The position numbers and the translations under genes were made by a program. The notes under the pieces are model-generated. The model was not told where the DNA came from. It was given only the letters and a program-made list of their open reading frames with translations, and did not search any database. From an uncultured Clostridia bacterium (GTDB taxonomy: Bacteria; Bacillota; Clostridia; Christensenellales; CAG-138), in NCBI GenBank assembly GCA_937894955.1, contig CALAXO010000042.1:1-10184 (forward strand): a stretch of DNA of 10,184 bases, given 5' to 3'. This document shows positions 1 to 6,205 of the stretch, piece after piece (position 1 is the first letter of the stretch; each line of letters opens with the position of its first letter).

Positions 1-195
1 TGTATTGCGCTCGGCGGCAATGTATCAACCGATGCGTTCGGACTTGTTGCAATGGTCGCGTTAACGCCGCTGATAACGATTCAGGTGCTCGGGTGCGTAT
101 ACAAAATCAAGCTTATGCGTGTTGAACGCAGCAAGAGCGCAAAACAGGTTGATGACGGCGTAACGGTCATTGAATTTGAACCGGAGGGTATATAA
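1..195 (+). CDS. DUF1538 family membrane protein, C-terminal fragment
   Basis: The first 195 bases are an open frame with no start in the window, ending at TAA 193-195, so this is the 3' end of a longer gene. The fragment encodes 64 residues: a glycine-rich opening (ALGGN), one hydrophobic segment at about residues 12-34 containing DAFGLVAMVALTPLITIQ, and a charged soluble tail ending in EFEPEGI. The segment resembles the last transmembrane helix of DUF1538 proteins, which are predicted multi-pass membrane proteins of unknown substrate. In Clostridia these are commonly found beside PII-like genes, and two such genes follow here. The next gene's ribosome-binding site lies inside this coding end. 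The family call rests on the motif and the context, because most of the protein is outside the window. Transport is an inference. Confidence 0.7.
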   Translation, partial: CIALGGNVSTDAFGLVAMVALTPLITIQVLGCVYKIKLMRVERSKSAKQVDDGVTVIEFEPEGI

Positions 196-570
196 ATGAA
201 AAACAATGCTGTTGAACCTATAAAACTTATAACCTGCATTGTCAATCGTGGAGACGGTGAAACCGTTACGGAACTGTGTGCCCGCGAAGGAATAAGCTGC
301 AGCATCGTGCTTCGCGGCAGGGGAACTGCCGACAATGCAATGCTCACAATGCTCGGTCTCGGCGAAAGCGAAAAGGACATCGTGATGTTCACCGTAGGAC
401 GGTCGCGGCAGGCCGAAATTATGGAAAAACTTGCTGCGACTCTTCAACTTAACGAAAGAGGCAAGGGAATTGCGTTTTCAATACCTTTTTCCGGGCTTGC
501 TTCACAGCTCGATTCCTATGCGCTGCTGGCCGGAATGAAGGCGGGTGCGAACTTGACTGAATTGAATTAA
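196..570 (+). CDS. PII-like nitrogen-regulatory protein (first of a tandem pair)
   Basis: This 124-residue cytosolic protein is probably a trimeric PII-fold sensor that reports on a nucleotide or metabolite and acts on a partner protein. ATG 196 directly follows the TAA of the DUF1538 gene (taaatg). A GGAGG at 183-187, eight bases upstream, supports this start and implies translational coupling. The first strand LITCIVNRG, the GRG turn before the T-loop and the B-loop-like RGKGIAFSIP (about residues 92-101) align with the second PII-like protein downstream. The T-loop stretch (about 43-61) is some six residues shorter than in GlnB and has no tyrosine, so GlnD-type uridylylation at Tyr51 is not possible. 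It has a short N-terminal extension and a C-terminal tail of about 20 residues not shared with its neighbour. The likely partner, by analogy with GlnK-AmtB, is the DUF1538 protein; that is inference. Confidence 0.85.
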   Translation: MKNNAVEPIKLITCIVNRGDGETVTELCAREGISCSIVLRGRGTADNAMLTMLGLGESEKDIVMFTVGRSRQAEIMEKLAATLQLNERGKGIAFSIPFSGLASQLDSYALLAGMKAGANLTELN

Positions 571-599
571 AAAAACGCATGCAAAACGTAATTGTGTTT

Positions 600-604
600 G
601 GAGG
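600..604 (+). promoter_or_regulatory. Ribosome-binding site that fixes the start of the second PII gene
   Basis: GGAGG at 600-604 sits five bases before ATG 610. The longer open frame begins at TTG 592, which lies upstream of this site and so cannot be served by it. ATG 610 is therefore the preferred start. Confidence 0.85.
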
Positions 605-609
605 ATTGC

Positions 610-975
610 ATGATAAAACATGATTTGATACTTACAATTGTCAACCGTGGCTTTGCGGATGAAGTTATGAGCGCGGCAAAGGCAGCCGGTGCATTTGGAG
701 GCACGGTCGTTAATGCACGCGGGACAGGAACGCACGAACTGCAACATTTTTTCGGCGCGATTATTCAACCCGAAAAAGAACTTGTGCTGATTTTGACCGA
801 ACGCGAAAAAAGAAACTCAATGATGGAGGCGATTTGCCGCGATGCCGGATTGTCAAAAGAGGGAATGGGAATCTGCTTTTCTCTGCCTGTTGACGGTGTT
901 GCGGGCATTCGTTCCATATCAAACTTTGTTGACCGGAAGGAGACGGAACAGTCAGATACCCTCGAAAAGGTGTAG
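610..975 (+). CDS. PII-like nitrogen-regulatory protein (second of a tandem pair)
   Basis: The product is 121 residues, close to the 112 or so of a standard PII subunit. It starts MIKHDLILTIVNRG and carries the ARGTG turn and the B-loop-like KEGMGICFSLPVDG (about residues 87-100), where PII proteins contact the nucleotide phosphates. The T-loop between the RGTG turn and the LVLIL strand is about 17 residues against about 23 in E. coli GlnB. The protein contains no tyrosine at all, so it cannot be uridylylated. It resembles the preceding gene along its length and is probably a duplicate of it. The gap between the two genes is 39 bases with no promoter or terminator seen, so they should share a transcript with the DUF1538 gene. 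Ligand and target are unknown; mixed trimers with the first copy are possible but not shown. Confidence 0.87.
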   Translation: MIKHDLILTIVNRGFADEVMSAAKAAGAFGGTVVNARGTGTHELQHFFGAIIQPEKELVLILTEREKRNSMMEAICRDAGLSKEGMGICFSLPVDGVAGIRSISNFVDRKETEQSDTLEKV

Positions 976-1070
976 ATGACGTTTTATGTGCAGCACAGGC
1001 ATGACCGAATGACAGAATAAACGCGTCACAGAATTGCGGGCAGGTTTGTATTGCTTCGTTTGTCAAGAAT

Positions 1071-1733
1071 ATGAAAGAATTCAGCGTATTTGATATAATT
1101 GGACCGCGTATGGTCGGCCCTTCAAGCTCGCATACTGCGGGTGCGGTTCGCATCGGACTGGTTGCGCACCGAATAGCACGAGGAAAGATTAAGCGTGCAG
1201 AGATCACACTTTACGGTTCGTTTGCGCAAACGGGTCGCGGACACGGAACGGACAGGGCTCTTATTGCCGGTATACTTGGTGTTGAGCCCGATGATGCACG
1301 AGTGAAGCACTCGATGCTGCTTGCAAAAAGCGAAAATGTCGATATAAAAGTTAACTACAGTTCGGAAGAAACCGAACATCCGAACACTGCAAGGATTCAT
1401 TTTGTCACAGAAGCGGGGCGCGAATTTTCTCTGGTTGGTGTCAGCATCGGCGGAGGGAACATCGAAATTGTTGAAATTAACGGAATGGAAGTTTCGTTTA
1501 ACGGAGATTATCCGACAATTATCGCCTTTTATCGCGACATGCCCGGAATCATTTCAAAGGTCACGGCTTTGTTGGCATGGCGAAATATCAATGTTGCGTT
1601 CATGAAGGTGTTCCGCAACGCAAAACGACAGGACGCATGCATGGTGATTGAAACGGATGCGTTCGTTTCCAACGAGGAACTGAGAGAAATTGCCCGGATG
1701 GTGGGGGAAATCAAGGAGATTTGCGCGGTATGA
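1071..1733 (+). CDS. sdaAB: L-serine dehydratase, iron-sulfur-dependent, beta subunit
   Basis: This is the small subunit of the [4Fe-4S] L-serine ammonia-lyase, which converts L-serine to pyruvate and ammonia in the cytosol. The 220 residues fit the family's usual length. Residues 1 to about 140 are the SDH-beta domain, with the signature GPSSSHTAG at 16-24 near the substrate site. Residues from about 147 form an ACT domain (PTIIAFYRDMPGIISKVTALL), a small ligand-binding or dimerisation module. ATG 1071 is the only plausible start, because the upstream frame has no ATG, GTG or TTG before the TAA at 1018-1020. It lacks a good ribosome-binding site, so initiation may be weak or the true signal unusual. 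It lies 95 bases after the second PII gene and overlaps the alpha-subunit start as ATGA. I see no clear promoter in the 976-1070 gap, so read-through from the PII genes is possible. Confidence 0.95.
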   Translation: MKEFSVFDIIGPRMVGPSSSHTAGAVRIGLVAHRIARGKIKRAEITLYGSFAQTGRGHGTDRALIAGILGVEPDDARVKHSMLLAKSENVDIKVNYSSEETEHPNTARIHFVTEAGREFSLVGVSIGGGNIEIVEINGMEVSFNGDYPTIIAFYRDMPGIISKVTALLAWRNINVAFMKVFRNAKRQDACMVIETDAFVSNEELREIARMVGEIKEICAV

Positions 1734-2614
1734 GTTATGCATTTTCAACGGGCAGGGAGCTTATTGCCCTTTGCGAAAAGGAAAACCTGACGATTGCGGA
1801 GGTTATGATTCGTCGAGAGGCGGAGACAAGCGAAAAAACCCGTGACGAACTTGTAAACGAAATGTTTGAAAACCTGTTAACAATGCAAAAATCAATTCGA
1901 TTCGGTTTGGAAGAGAATCAACAGACAGTTACGGGACTTGCTGGCGGAAATGCTGAAAAACTCATGGCATATGCCGAAAAGGCGAATATGGGCAGGGATA
2001 TGGCGCAGATTTGCGCCGCAGCTCTTGCTGTTGCGGAAGTGAATGCCTCAATGGGGCGAATTGTTGCAGCACCGACGGCTGGGGCAAGCGGCGTTCTGCC
2101 GGCTGTCCTTGTTATGTGCAGTGAGAAACACGGATTTACCGACAGAGATTTGGTTAACGGCTTGTTTACGGCGGGCGCCGTCGGCGTAATTATTGCCCGC
2201 AATGCAAGCATTTCGGGTGCTGAGGGCGGATGTCAGGCGGAGATAGGCTCTGCGTCTGCAATGGCTGCGGCTGCGCTTGCGGAGCTTTGCGGAGCATCCC
2301 CTGCAGCTGCATTAAGTGCGGCTGCGATGGCTGTTAAAAATATACTCGGACTTGTATGCGACCCCGTTGCCGGGCTTGTGGAGTGCCCTTGCATAAAGCG
2401 CAATGCAATGGGTGCGGCAAATGCCGTGCTGACAGCAGACATGGCTCTTGCGGGAATCTCAAGTATAATCCCGTTTGATGAGGTCATAGGCGCAATGAGA
2501 AGTGTCGGCAGGCTCATGAACGTTGATCTGCGCGAGACGGCACGCGGCGGCTTGGCAGCAACGGCAACAGCACTTGAAATTGCTAAGAAAATAAACATGG
2601 AAAGTGAAGATTAA
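1730..2614 (+). CDS. sdaAA: L-serine dehydratase, iron-sulfur-dependent, alpha subunit
   Basis: This is the catalytic, cluster-bearing subunit that pairs with SdaAB. ATG 1730 overlaps the beta-subunit stop (ATGA, 1730-1733) and follows AAGGAG at 1713-1718. A TTG at 1721 is also in frame but lies only two bases from that site, too close to use. The 294-residue product has the family's conserved stretches TAGASGVLPA (116-125), ISGAEGGCQAEIGSA (161-175) and GLVCDPVAGLVECPC (207-221). Cys168, Cys210 and Cys221 (spacings 42 and 11) are the expected three ligands of the [4Fe-4S] cluster. The fourth iron site is left open for the serine hydroxyl in this family. There is no C-terminal cysteine tail as in single-chain type 1 enzymes, which agrees with the two-chain type 2 form. 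The overlap suggests the two subunits are made in matched amounts. Confidence 0.96.
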   Translation: MSYAFSTGRELIALCEKENLTIAEVMIRREAETSEKTRDELVNEMFENLLTMQKSIRFGLEENQQTVTGLAGGNAEKLMAYAEKANMGRDMAQICAAALAVAEVNASMGRIVAAPTAGASGVLPAVLVMCSEKHGFTDRDLVNGLFTAGAVGVIIARNASISGAEGGCQAEIGSASAMAAAALAELCGASPAAALSAAAMAVKNILGLVCDPVAGLVECPCIKRNAMGAANAVLTADMALAGISSIIPFDEVIGAMRSVGRLMNVDLRETARGGLAATATALEIAKKINMESED

Positions 2615-2688
2615 TCTGTTTGCAGTATAAAAAATCATTAGCGGTAAAATAAAAAGCAGCGGGATTTGATAAAGCTGCGCTGCACGGC

Positions 2689-2693
2689 GGAGG
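2689..2693 (+). promoter_or_regulatory. Ribosome-binding site selecting a TTG start
   Basis: GGAGG at 2689-2693 is followed five bases later by TTG 2699. The longest frame could open at TTG 2666, but that codon has no purine-rich site before it at the right distance. TTG 2699 is therefore chosen for the VTT-domain protein. Confidence 0.8.
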
Positions 2694-2698
2694 ATTTT

Positions 2699-3451
2699 TT
2701 GGCAAAACGAAATGGAATAATCAAAACATTGATTCAAATCGGCTTGATACTTGTGGTTCTGGCGTTAATTTTTTTTTCGCTGAACAGTGTTTTGCCCGGT
2801 TTTATTGATGTTCTTGCAAACGGTCAGCAGAGTGATGTGCAGGAGTATCTGAATTCATTTCATGATTTCAGCGGTTACGCAATAGGCTTTTTGCTGCAAT
2901 TTATTCAGATAATTACAATAATCCTTCCCAGCGTTCCGATTCAGGTTGCTGTCGGAGTGATTTTCGGAACATGGCGCGGGTTTCTCGTTTGCTATCTCGG
3001 ATATGTATCGGCAAATGCTTTGATTTTTATTTCTGTTCGCAAGCTCGGGGCAAAGCTTGAGCAGCTTCTCCCGGGCCAACCTGTTGAAAAAACGGGCAGC
3101 AAAAAAAAGAATTTTATTATCGATGCAAAGTATCCCGCATTTAATGTTTTTGTTGCATCTGTTCTTCCCGTTATTCCGAATGGCTTGATTCCGTATGTTG
3201 CATCAAAAACAAAAATCGGTTTCCGTTCATATATGCTTGCTGTAATGACGGGCTGCATACCGACGGTGCTGACACTTTGCGCTGTCGGAGATCAACTTGT
3301 GGAGGGCGATTTCCTCTCCGCTGCGCTGTATGTTGCACCTTTACTGCTGGTTGCAGGGTTTCTTCTTTGGCGGCGAAAGAATATACTTTCGTTATATGAA
3401 AGAATTAAGCAGCGTACGGCGGAACACAAAGCAAAGGAAAAGGCACAATAG
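2699..3451 (+). CDS. TVP38/TMEM64 (VTT-domain) integral membrane protein
   Basis: This 250-residue protein lies in the cytoplasmic membrane. A basic N-terminus (AKRNG) leads into a first membrane helix at about residues 7-30. After a polar stretch comes the VTT core at about 58-115, with FIQIITIILPSVPIQ, a GVIFGTWRG turn and the glycine-rich LGYVSANALIF. Later hydrophobic segments lie near 150-172, 184-205 and 210-233, the first containing SVLPVIPNGLIPYVAS. The protein ends in a highly charged cytoplasmic tail from WRRKN to the terminus. The family (SNARE-associated Golgi/DedA-related) includes lipid scramblases and putative exporters; the bacterial members' exact roles are mostly unsettled, so no substrate is assigned. 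It uses a TTG start. The gap from sdaAA is 84 bases with no clear terminator, so co-transcription with sdaAA is possible, though no functional link is evident. Confidence 0.85.
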   Translation: MAKRNGIIKTLIQIGLILVVLALIFFSLNSVLPGFIDVLANGQQSDVQEYLNSFHDFSGYAIGFLLQFIQIITIILPSVPIQVAVGVIFGTWRGFLVCYLGYVSANALIFISVRKLGAKLEQLLPGQPVEKTGSKKKNFIIDAKYPAFNVFVASVLPVIPNGLIPYVASKTKIGFRSYMLAVMTGCIPTVLTLCAVGDQLVEGDFLSAALYVAPLLLVAGFLLWRRKNILSLYERIKQRTAEHKAKEKAQ

Positions 3452-3491
3452 CAGGATGCTTTGCCGTGCAAAAATCGAATATGAAAAACTG

Positions 3492-3520
3492 AAAGGGCAA
3501 ACGCGCTGCGTTGCCCTTTT
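3492..3520. terminator. Bidirectional intrinsic terminator between convergent genes
   Basis: AAAGGGCAA at 3492-3500 pairs with TTGCCCTTT at 3511-3519. The stem extends inward by ACGC/GCG pairs, giving a GC-rich hairpin with a T-run beside it on the plus strand (3516-3520) and T-rich sequence on the minus strand. It lies 41 bases after the VTT-domain gene and 43 bases beyond the stop of the helicase-loader gene, so it probably ends both transcripts. Confidence 0.8.
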
Positions 3521-3562
3521 GTGCTGTCCGACTGCTATGCAGATGAAATCAAGAAAAGTAAA

Positions 3563-4531
3563 TCACAACGACAAACGTACATTCTGAGTTCGAACTCGCT
3601 GAATCTTTGCGGTTCGCGGAGCCATGAATCTTGATGCAAACCTTTCGCCGTATACGGATTGAAGTGTATCCGCGCCATCTTCATCGGTGACGGCAAGATT
3701 TGTCGCAATAATTGTTGCTTTGTCAAGATCCTGGCGTTCGCAAACGATGGACAGCAGCGTTTCAATAGTGATATTTCGTATCATAGGCTCTGTTCCAAGG
3801 TCATCAATCATCAAAAGATCGGGCAGAATGTAATCAGGTCGTTCAGAAGGTTCGTTGCGGAGGTTATCCAGCGTTAATTGAATCAATTTGTAGGCACTGA
3901 TTTTCAACACGGAGTAGCCGCGTTCAAGCACTCTTCCTCCGATACAATTCAAAAGGTAAGTTTTTCCGACGCCTGTCTCACCCTGATAAAGCAGATCACG
4001 ACGTTCATTGTTTGGAAACGCGTTGGCATAGGCTTCGGCAGCATCACGTATGCGGCTCATTACATTTCGGTCCTTCGGGTTTTTTTGAAGGTTCAAATCA
4101 AAATTCATAAAATTCTGGGCAGCACTGACACCGGAGCTTTCAAACACGGTATTGATTGCAAGCTGGACAACGCAGCGGCAAAGCTCCCCACCTGCAACGC
4201 GGCCGGTATCGTGACATAATGTACACTCGTACTGCGGGTCAAGATAATCGGCAGGGAAACCGGAGAATACAAGCAGATCCCGACGCTCGCGCTGTTTTTT
4301 TTCTATAAGAGCGTTGGCAAGCTGACGAATTTCTTCGGGATTTTCCGCATTCATAAGCTGTTTACCCATATCGAATGCGATGGTCGCAAGGCTTTCATCA
4401 AGCTTTTTAATTTCGGAGCAGCGCAAATAGACCTCTTGCAGACGAGAACTCTCAATGCGGCGGGTTCTGCGCTTGCGTTCCGAAAGCTCATTTTCAAGTT
4501 TTTTGCAAAAGGCAGCAGATTTAATCTTCAT
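3563..4531 (-). CDS. DnaI/DnaC-type AAA+ replicative helicase loader
   Basis: This cytosolic ATPase of 322 residues probably loads the replicative DnaB-type helicase onto DNA at origins and restarted forks. The N-terminal part is a charged helical region (1-85), followed by a small Cys cluster, Cys103-x2-Cys106-His and Cys118-x-Cys120, which looks like the zinc site of DnaI-type loaders. The AAA+ core has Walker A GETGVGKT (184-191), Walker B LLMIDD (239-244), sensor-1 ATN (276-278) and the arginine-finger region YGERFASRF (294-302). The open frame reaches 4579, but GGAG at 4541-4544, nine bases before ATG 4531, supports starting at MKIKSAAF. That start overlaps the end of the DnaD-domain gene by 11 bases, implying coupling. 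IstB transposition helpers share the core, but there is no transposase nearby, and the neighbour argues for replication. Confidence 0.9.
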   Translation of the reverse strand: MKIKSAAFCKKLENELSERKRRTRRIESSRLQEVYLRCSEIKKLDESLATIAFDMGKQLMNAENPEEIRQLANALIEKKQRERRDLLVFSGFPADYLDPQYECTLCHDTGRVAGGELCRCVVQLAINTVFESSGVSAAQNFMNFDLNLQKNPKDRNVMSRIRDAAEAYANAFPNNERRDLLYQGETGVGKTYLLNCIGGRVLERGYSVLKISAYKLIQLTLDNLRNEPSERPDYILPDLLMIDDLGTEPMIRNITIETLLSIVCERQDLDKATIIATNLAVTDEDGADTLQSVYGERFASRFMAPRTAKIQRVRTQNVRLSL

Positions 4532-5744
4532 ATACATCATCTCCGAGATCAACGCCGAGAGCGCGGAGCTCTTCGGCACTGTATTGACGCTGTTTGTAAT
4601 TCAAAGCATGGTTAACAGATTTCCCCTTTGATGCAGCTGCCGGATGAGAGACGTTGCTGCGCTCGGCTTCCTCACGCGCGGCAGAAACCGATACAATTCC
4701 GCGCTCATGCCAATCCGAAAGTATCTTTTTCATTACGGCAAACGGAGTGCTTTTCTTTGACGCAAGTTCGGCGGCATAAAGAATCAATTCGGAATTCATG
4801 CACCAATCGCTGCACCATAGTTCAACCTGCTGCCTGTCGGAGGATGTTGGTGTGCGTTTAAGTCCGGCTCTGGCAAATGCACGGCGCGCCAGTTCGGCAA
4901 GCATATCCTGTTCACGCAGCAATTCGCGTATTTTTTCGGGCGAAACACTGCCGTTTTCATGGTATTTTCCGAGAATTGCATCAAGGTACTTGAAGTTCGG
5001 CTTATCGATTGCAACAACATCGCGGCAGGCGATTTCAATGGCTTCGTCACTGAAGCCCCATTGAATTGTCCATTTTTTATACAGTTCAAGTTCGTCTTCG
5101 GTCGGGAGGCGGCTGTTGCGCCAGCGCTTTAGAATTGCGGCCGCGCCGCTTGCAAGATCGTTTTCCATTGAGAAGCTTTCCGCCACCGAGTCAGCGGTTG
5201 TACGGCCCTCGGAAACAAGACGTTTGGCAACCGAATCCATATAGTTGATATGCACCCGTGCGCCCTTTTTTTCTATGCAATGCTGAACGATGAGCAGAGC
5301 GGCATCATCCTCAAACCCGAATATTTCCACCCAATCATAAATTTTCTGCAATTCCGCACCGGACATGTTCCTTGTTCCGAGAACAACCTGCAAACGCTGA
5401 ACAAGCTTTGAGTAATGTGCGTTTTCGTTGTCAACGGATCGCTTATCGGGAAGAGAGGCAGATAAGTTAAGATACTCTACAGAAAGCAGATTGCCGTCGA
5501 TAATGCGCACAATACCGCATTTCTCCCAATAACGGAAGGCCTCGGCGACTTGTGCATCGTTGAGCTTGAGTGCGTCAGAAATTGAAACGGGGCTTGAAAC
5601 CGCGCCGCAGGCAAGCATAAGTCCGTACAGATACACGCGGACGGCATTTTCGGGCGCATCCGGAATGAGTTCTGAAATAAAACGGTTGTCAACCACGGTA
5701 GATCCAAAAAGGTCACGTCCCCTGAGTATTACTGTGTTCTGCAT
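4521..5744 (-). CDS. DnaD-domain replication initiation protein (DnaB/DnaD-like) with three DnaD modules
   Basis: This 407-residue protein is a likely primosome component that acts with the helicase loader encoded immediately downstream, as B. subtilis DnaB acts with DnaI. Residues 1-95 form a winged-helix-like N-terminal domain (VRVYLYGLML, then EAFRYWEKCGIVRI). Three similar helical modules follow at about 116-185, 201-270 and 286-356. They are aligned by Trp138 (YDWVEIFGF), Trp225 (KKWTIQWGF) and Trp310 (ELWCSDWCM), and by the shared [YV][ML]x2[IV]L-like segments near 168, 253 and 337. The C-terminus has a linker and the short YKQRQYSAEEL motif (383-393) typical of DnaD-domain proteins. 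An AGGAGG at 5751-5756, six bases before ATG 5744, fixes the start; an upstream in-frame ATG at 5780 has no such site. It is the first gene of a two-gene operon with its own strong promoter. Confidence 0.88.
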   Translation of the reverse strand: MQNTVILRGRDLFGSTVVDNRFISELIPDAPENAVRVYLYGLMLACGAVSSPVSISDALKLNDAQVAEAFRYWEKCGIVRIIDGNLLSVEYLNLSASLPDKRSVDNENAHYSKLVQRLQVVLGTRNMSGAELQKIYDWVEIFGFEDDAALLIVQHCIEKKGARVHINYMDSVAKRLVSEGRTTADSVAESFSMENDLASGAAAILKRWRNSRLPTEDELELYKKWTIQWGFSDEAIEIACRDVVAIDKPNFKYLDAILGKYHENGSVSPEKIRELLREQDMLAELARRAFARAGLKRTPTSSDRQQVELWCSDWCMNSELILYAAELASKKSTPFAVMKKILSDWHERGIVSVSAAREEAERSNVSHPAAASKGKSVNHALNYKQRQYSAEELRALGVDLGDDVYED

Positions 5745-5750
5745 CGATTG

Positions 5751-5756
5751 CCTCCT
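5751..5756 (-). promoter_or_regulatory. Ribosome-binding site for the DnaD-domain gene
   Basis: AGGAGG on the minus strand lies six bases before ATG 5744 and within the longer open frame that begins at ATG 5780. This makes MQNTVILRGRDLFG the likely N-terminus. Confidence 0.85.
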
Positions 5757-5804
5757 GTCCATCCTTCTGCGGCGAAACATCGAGTTGGTTCCGCGTTTAA
5801 GTTG

Positions 5805-5833
5805 ATTTTATCATTTTACGGTTCATGTGTCAA
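5805..5833 (-). promoter_or_regulatory. Sigma-A promoter of the DnaD-domain/helicase-loader operon
   Basis: Read on the minus strand, a perfect -35 TTGACA (5828-5833) is followed by a 17-base spacer and -10 TAAAAT (5805-5810), with TG one base before the -10 (extended -10). Transcription should start near 5798, leaving a leader of about 54 bases to ATG 5744. Confidence 0.85.
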
Positions 5834-5943
5834 TCAATTCGGGGTGATAATGCGAAACACGCGGAAGGTTTGGCAATGCATTAACGCAGCTTTAACGTAA
5901 GTAATGAAGGAAGGACTTGCACGGCCTTCACATACTCGGTTTT

Positions 5944-5974
5944 GATTTCAAAGCACCATTGACAGGTGCAAATC
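5944..5974. repeat. Imperfect inverted repeat in the divergent intergenic region
   Basis: GATTT (5944-5948) and GCACC (5953-5957) pair with GGTGC (5965-5969) and AAATC (5970-5974). The result is a ten-pair arm with a four-base bulge and a seven-base centre. It lies about 66 bases upstream of the -35 box of the dockerin gene. It could be a protein-binding operator or simply a hairpin; nothing in the sequence decides which. Confidence 0.5.
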
Positions 5975-6039
5975 ATCCTTAGGCGGGGTACCTTTAAAAA
6001 ATGTATATCTGAAACTTCGAAAAAAGCAATCGATAAACA

Positions 6040-6068
6040 TTGACGATAGGCGGTGAATATGCTATACT
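6040..6068 (+). promoter_or_regulatory. Sigma-A promoter of the dockerin gene
   Basis: -35 TTGACG (6040-6045), a 17-base spacer and -10 TATACT (6063-6068), with TG one base before the -10. This is a near-consensus extended -10 promoter. The predicted start near 6075 gives an untranslated leader of about 130 bases, unusually long for a single structural gene. Confidence 0.85.
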
Positions 6069-6078
6069 TATGGAACAC

Positions 6079-6183
6079 AATGCTTTGCGGCTGAAGCATC
6101 ACCCGTCATTTTCTTGAAGACGGCAACGCATGAAAAATGTCAACCGTTGAATGAACTTTGCGGTGCTGCGACATTACGCAAAG
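6079..6183 (+). promoter_or_regulatory. Hairpin-rich 5' leader of the dockerin gene
   Basis: Three successive hairpins can be drawn in the leader: ATGCTT/AAGCAT (6080-6085 with 6094-6099), CCGTC/GACGG (6103-6107 with 6119-6123) and CTTTGCG/CGCAAAG (6156-6162 with 6177-6183). The last ends 11 bases before the GGAGG (6195-6199) of the dockerin gene, so its folding could change ribosome access or mRNA stability. No known riboswitch class was recognised, and no terminator-like T-run follows any of the hairpins. Confidence 0.5.
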
Positions 6184-6205
6184 CAAAAAACATTGGAGGA
6201 AGAAA

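Larger units (their letters stand above)
5745..6205. other. Divergent intergenic region between the replication operon and the dockerin gene
   Basis: This 461-base stretch holds no convincing gene. Its left edge carries the promoter of the DnaD-domain operon (minus strand) and its right half the promoter and structured leader of the dockerin gene (plus strand). Between the promoters lie a direct repeat TTAACG at 5881-5886 and 5892-5897 (11 bases apart), an inverted repeat TGAAGG/CCTTCA at 5905-5930, and a longer inverted repeat at 5944-5974. I see no tRNA or known riboswitch in it. Confidence 0.7.

Noticed and set aside
3878..4219. Plus-strand open frame of 113 codons inside the helicase-loader gene
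   Set aside because: It is antisense to the Walker A region of a well-supported AAA+ protein and has no recognisable product.
3563..4531. IstB-type transposition helper as the identity of the AAA+ protein
   Set aside because: No IstA-like transposase or terminal inverted repeats are nearby. The adjacent DnaD-domain gene and the Cys-rich N-terminal site fit a replicative helicase loader better.
5961..5990. A second promoter at the TTGACA-like word at 5959-5964
   Set aside because: No acceptable -10 box lies 15-19 bases downstream, and the word falls in the loop of the inverted repeat.
5881..6102. Minus-strand open frame of 73 codons in the divergent intergenic region
   Set aside because: It has no ribosome-binding site and no recognisable protein features. 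It also crosses the -35 and -10 boxes of the dockerin promoter on the opposite strand.
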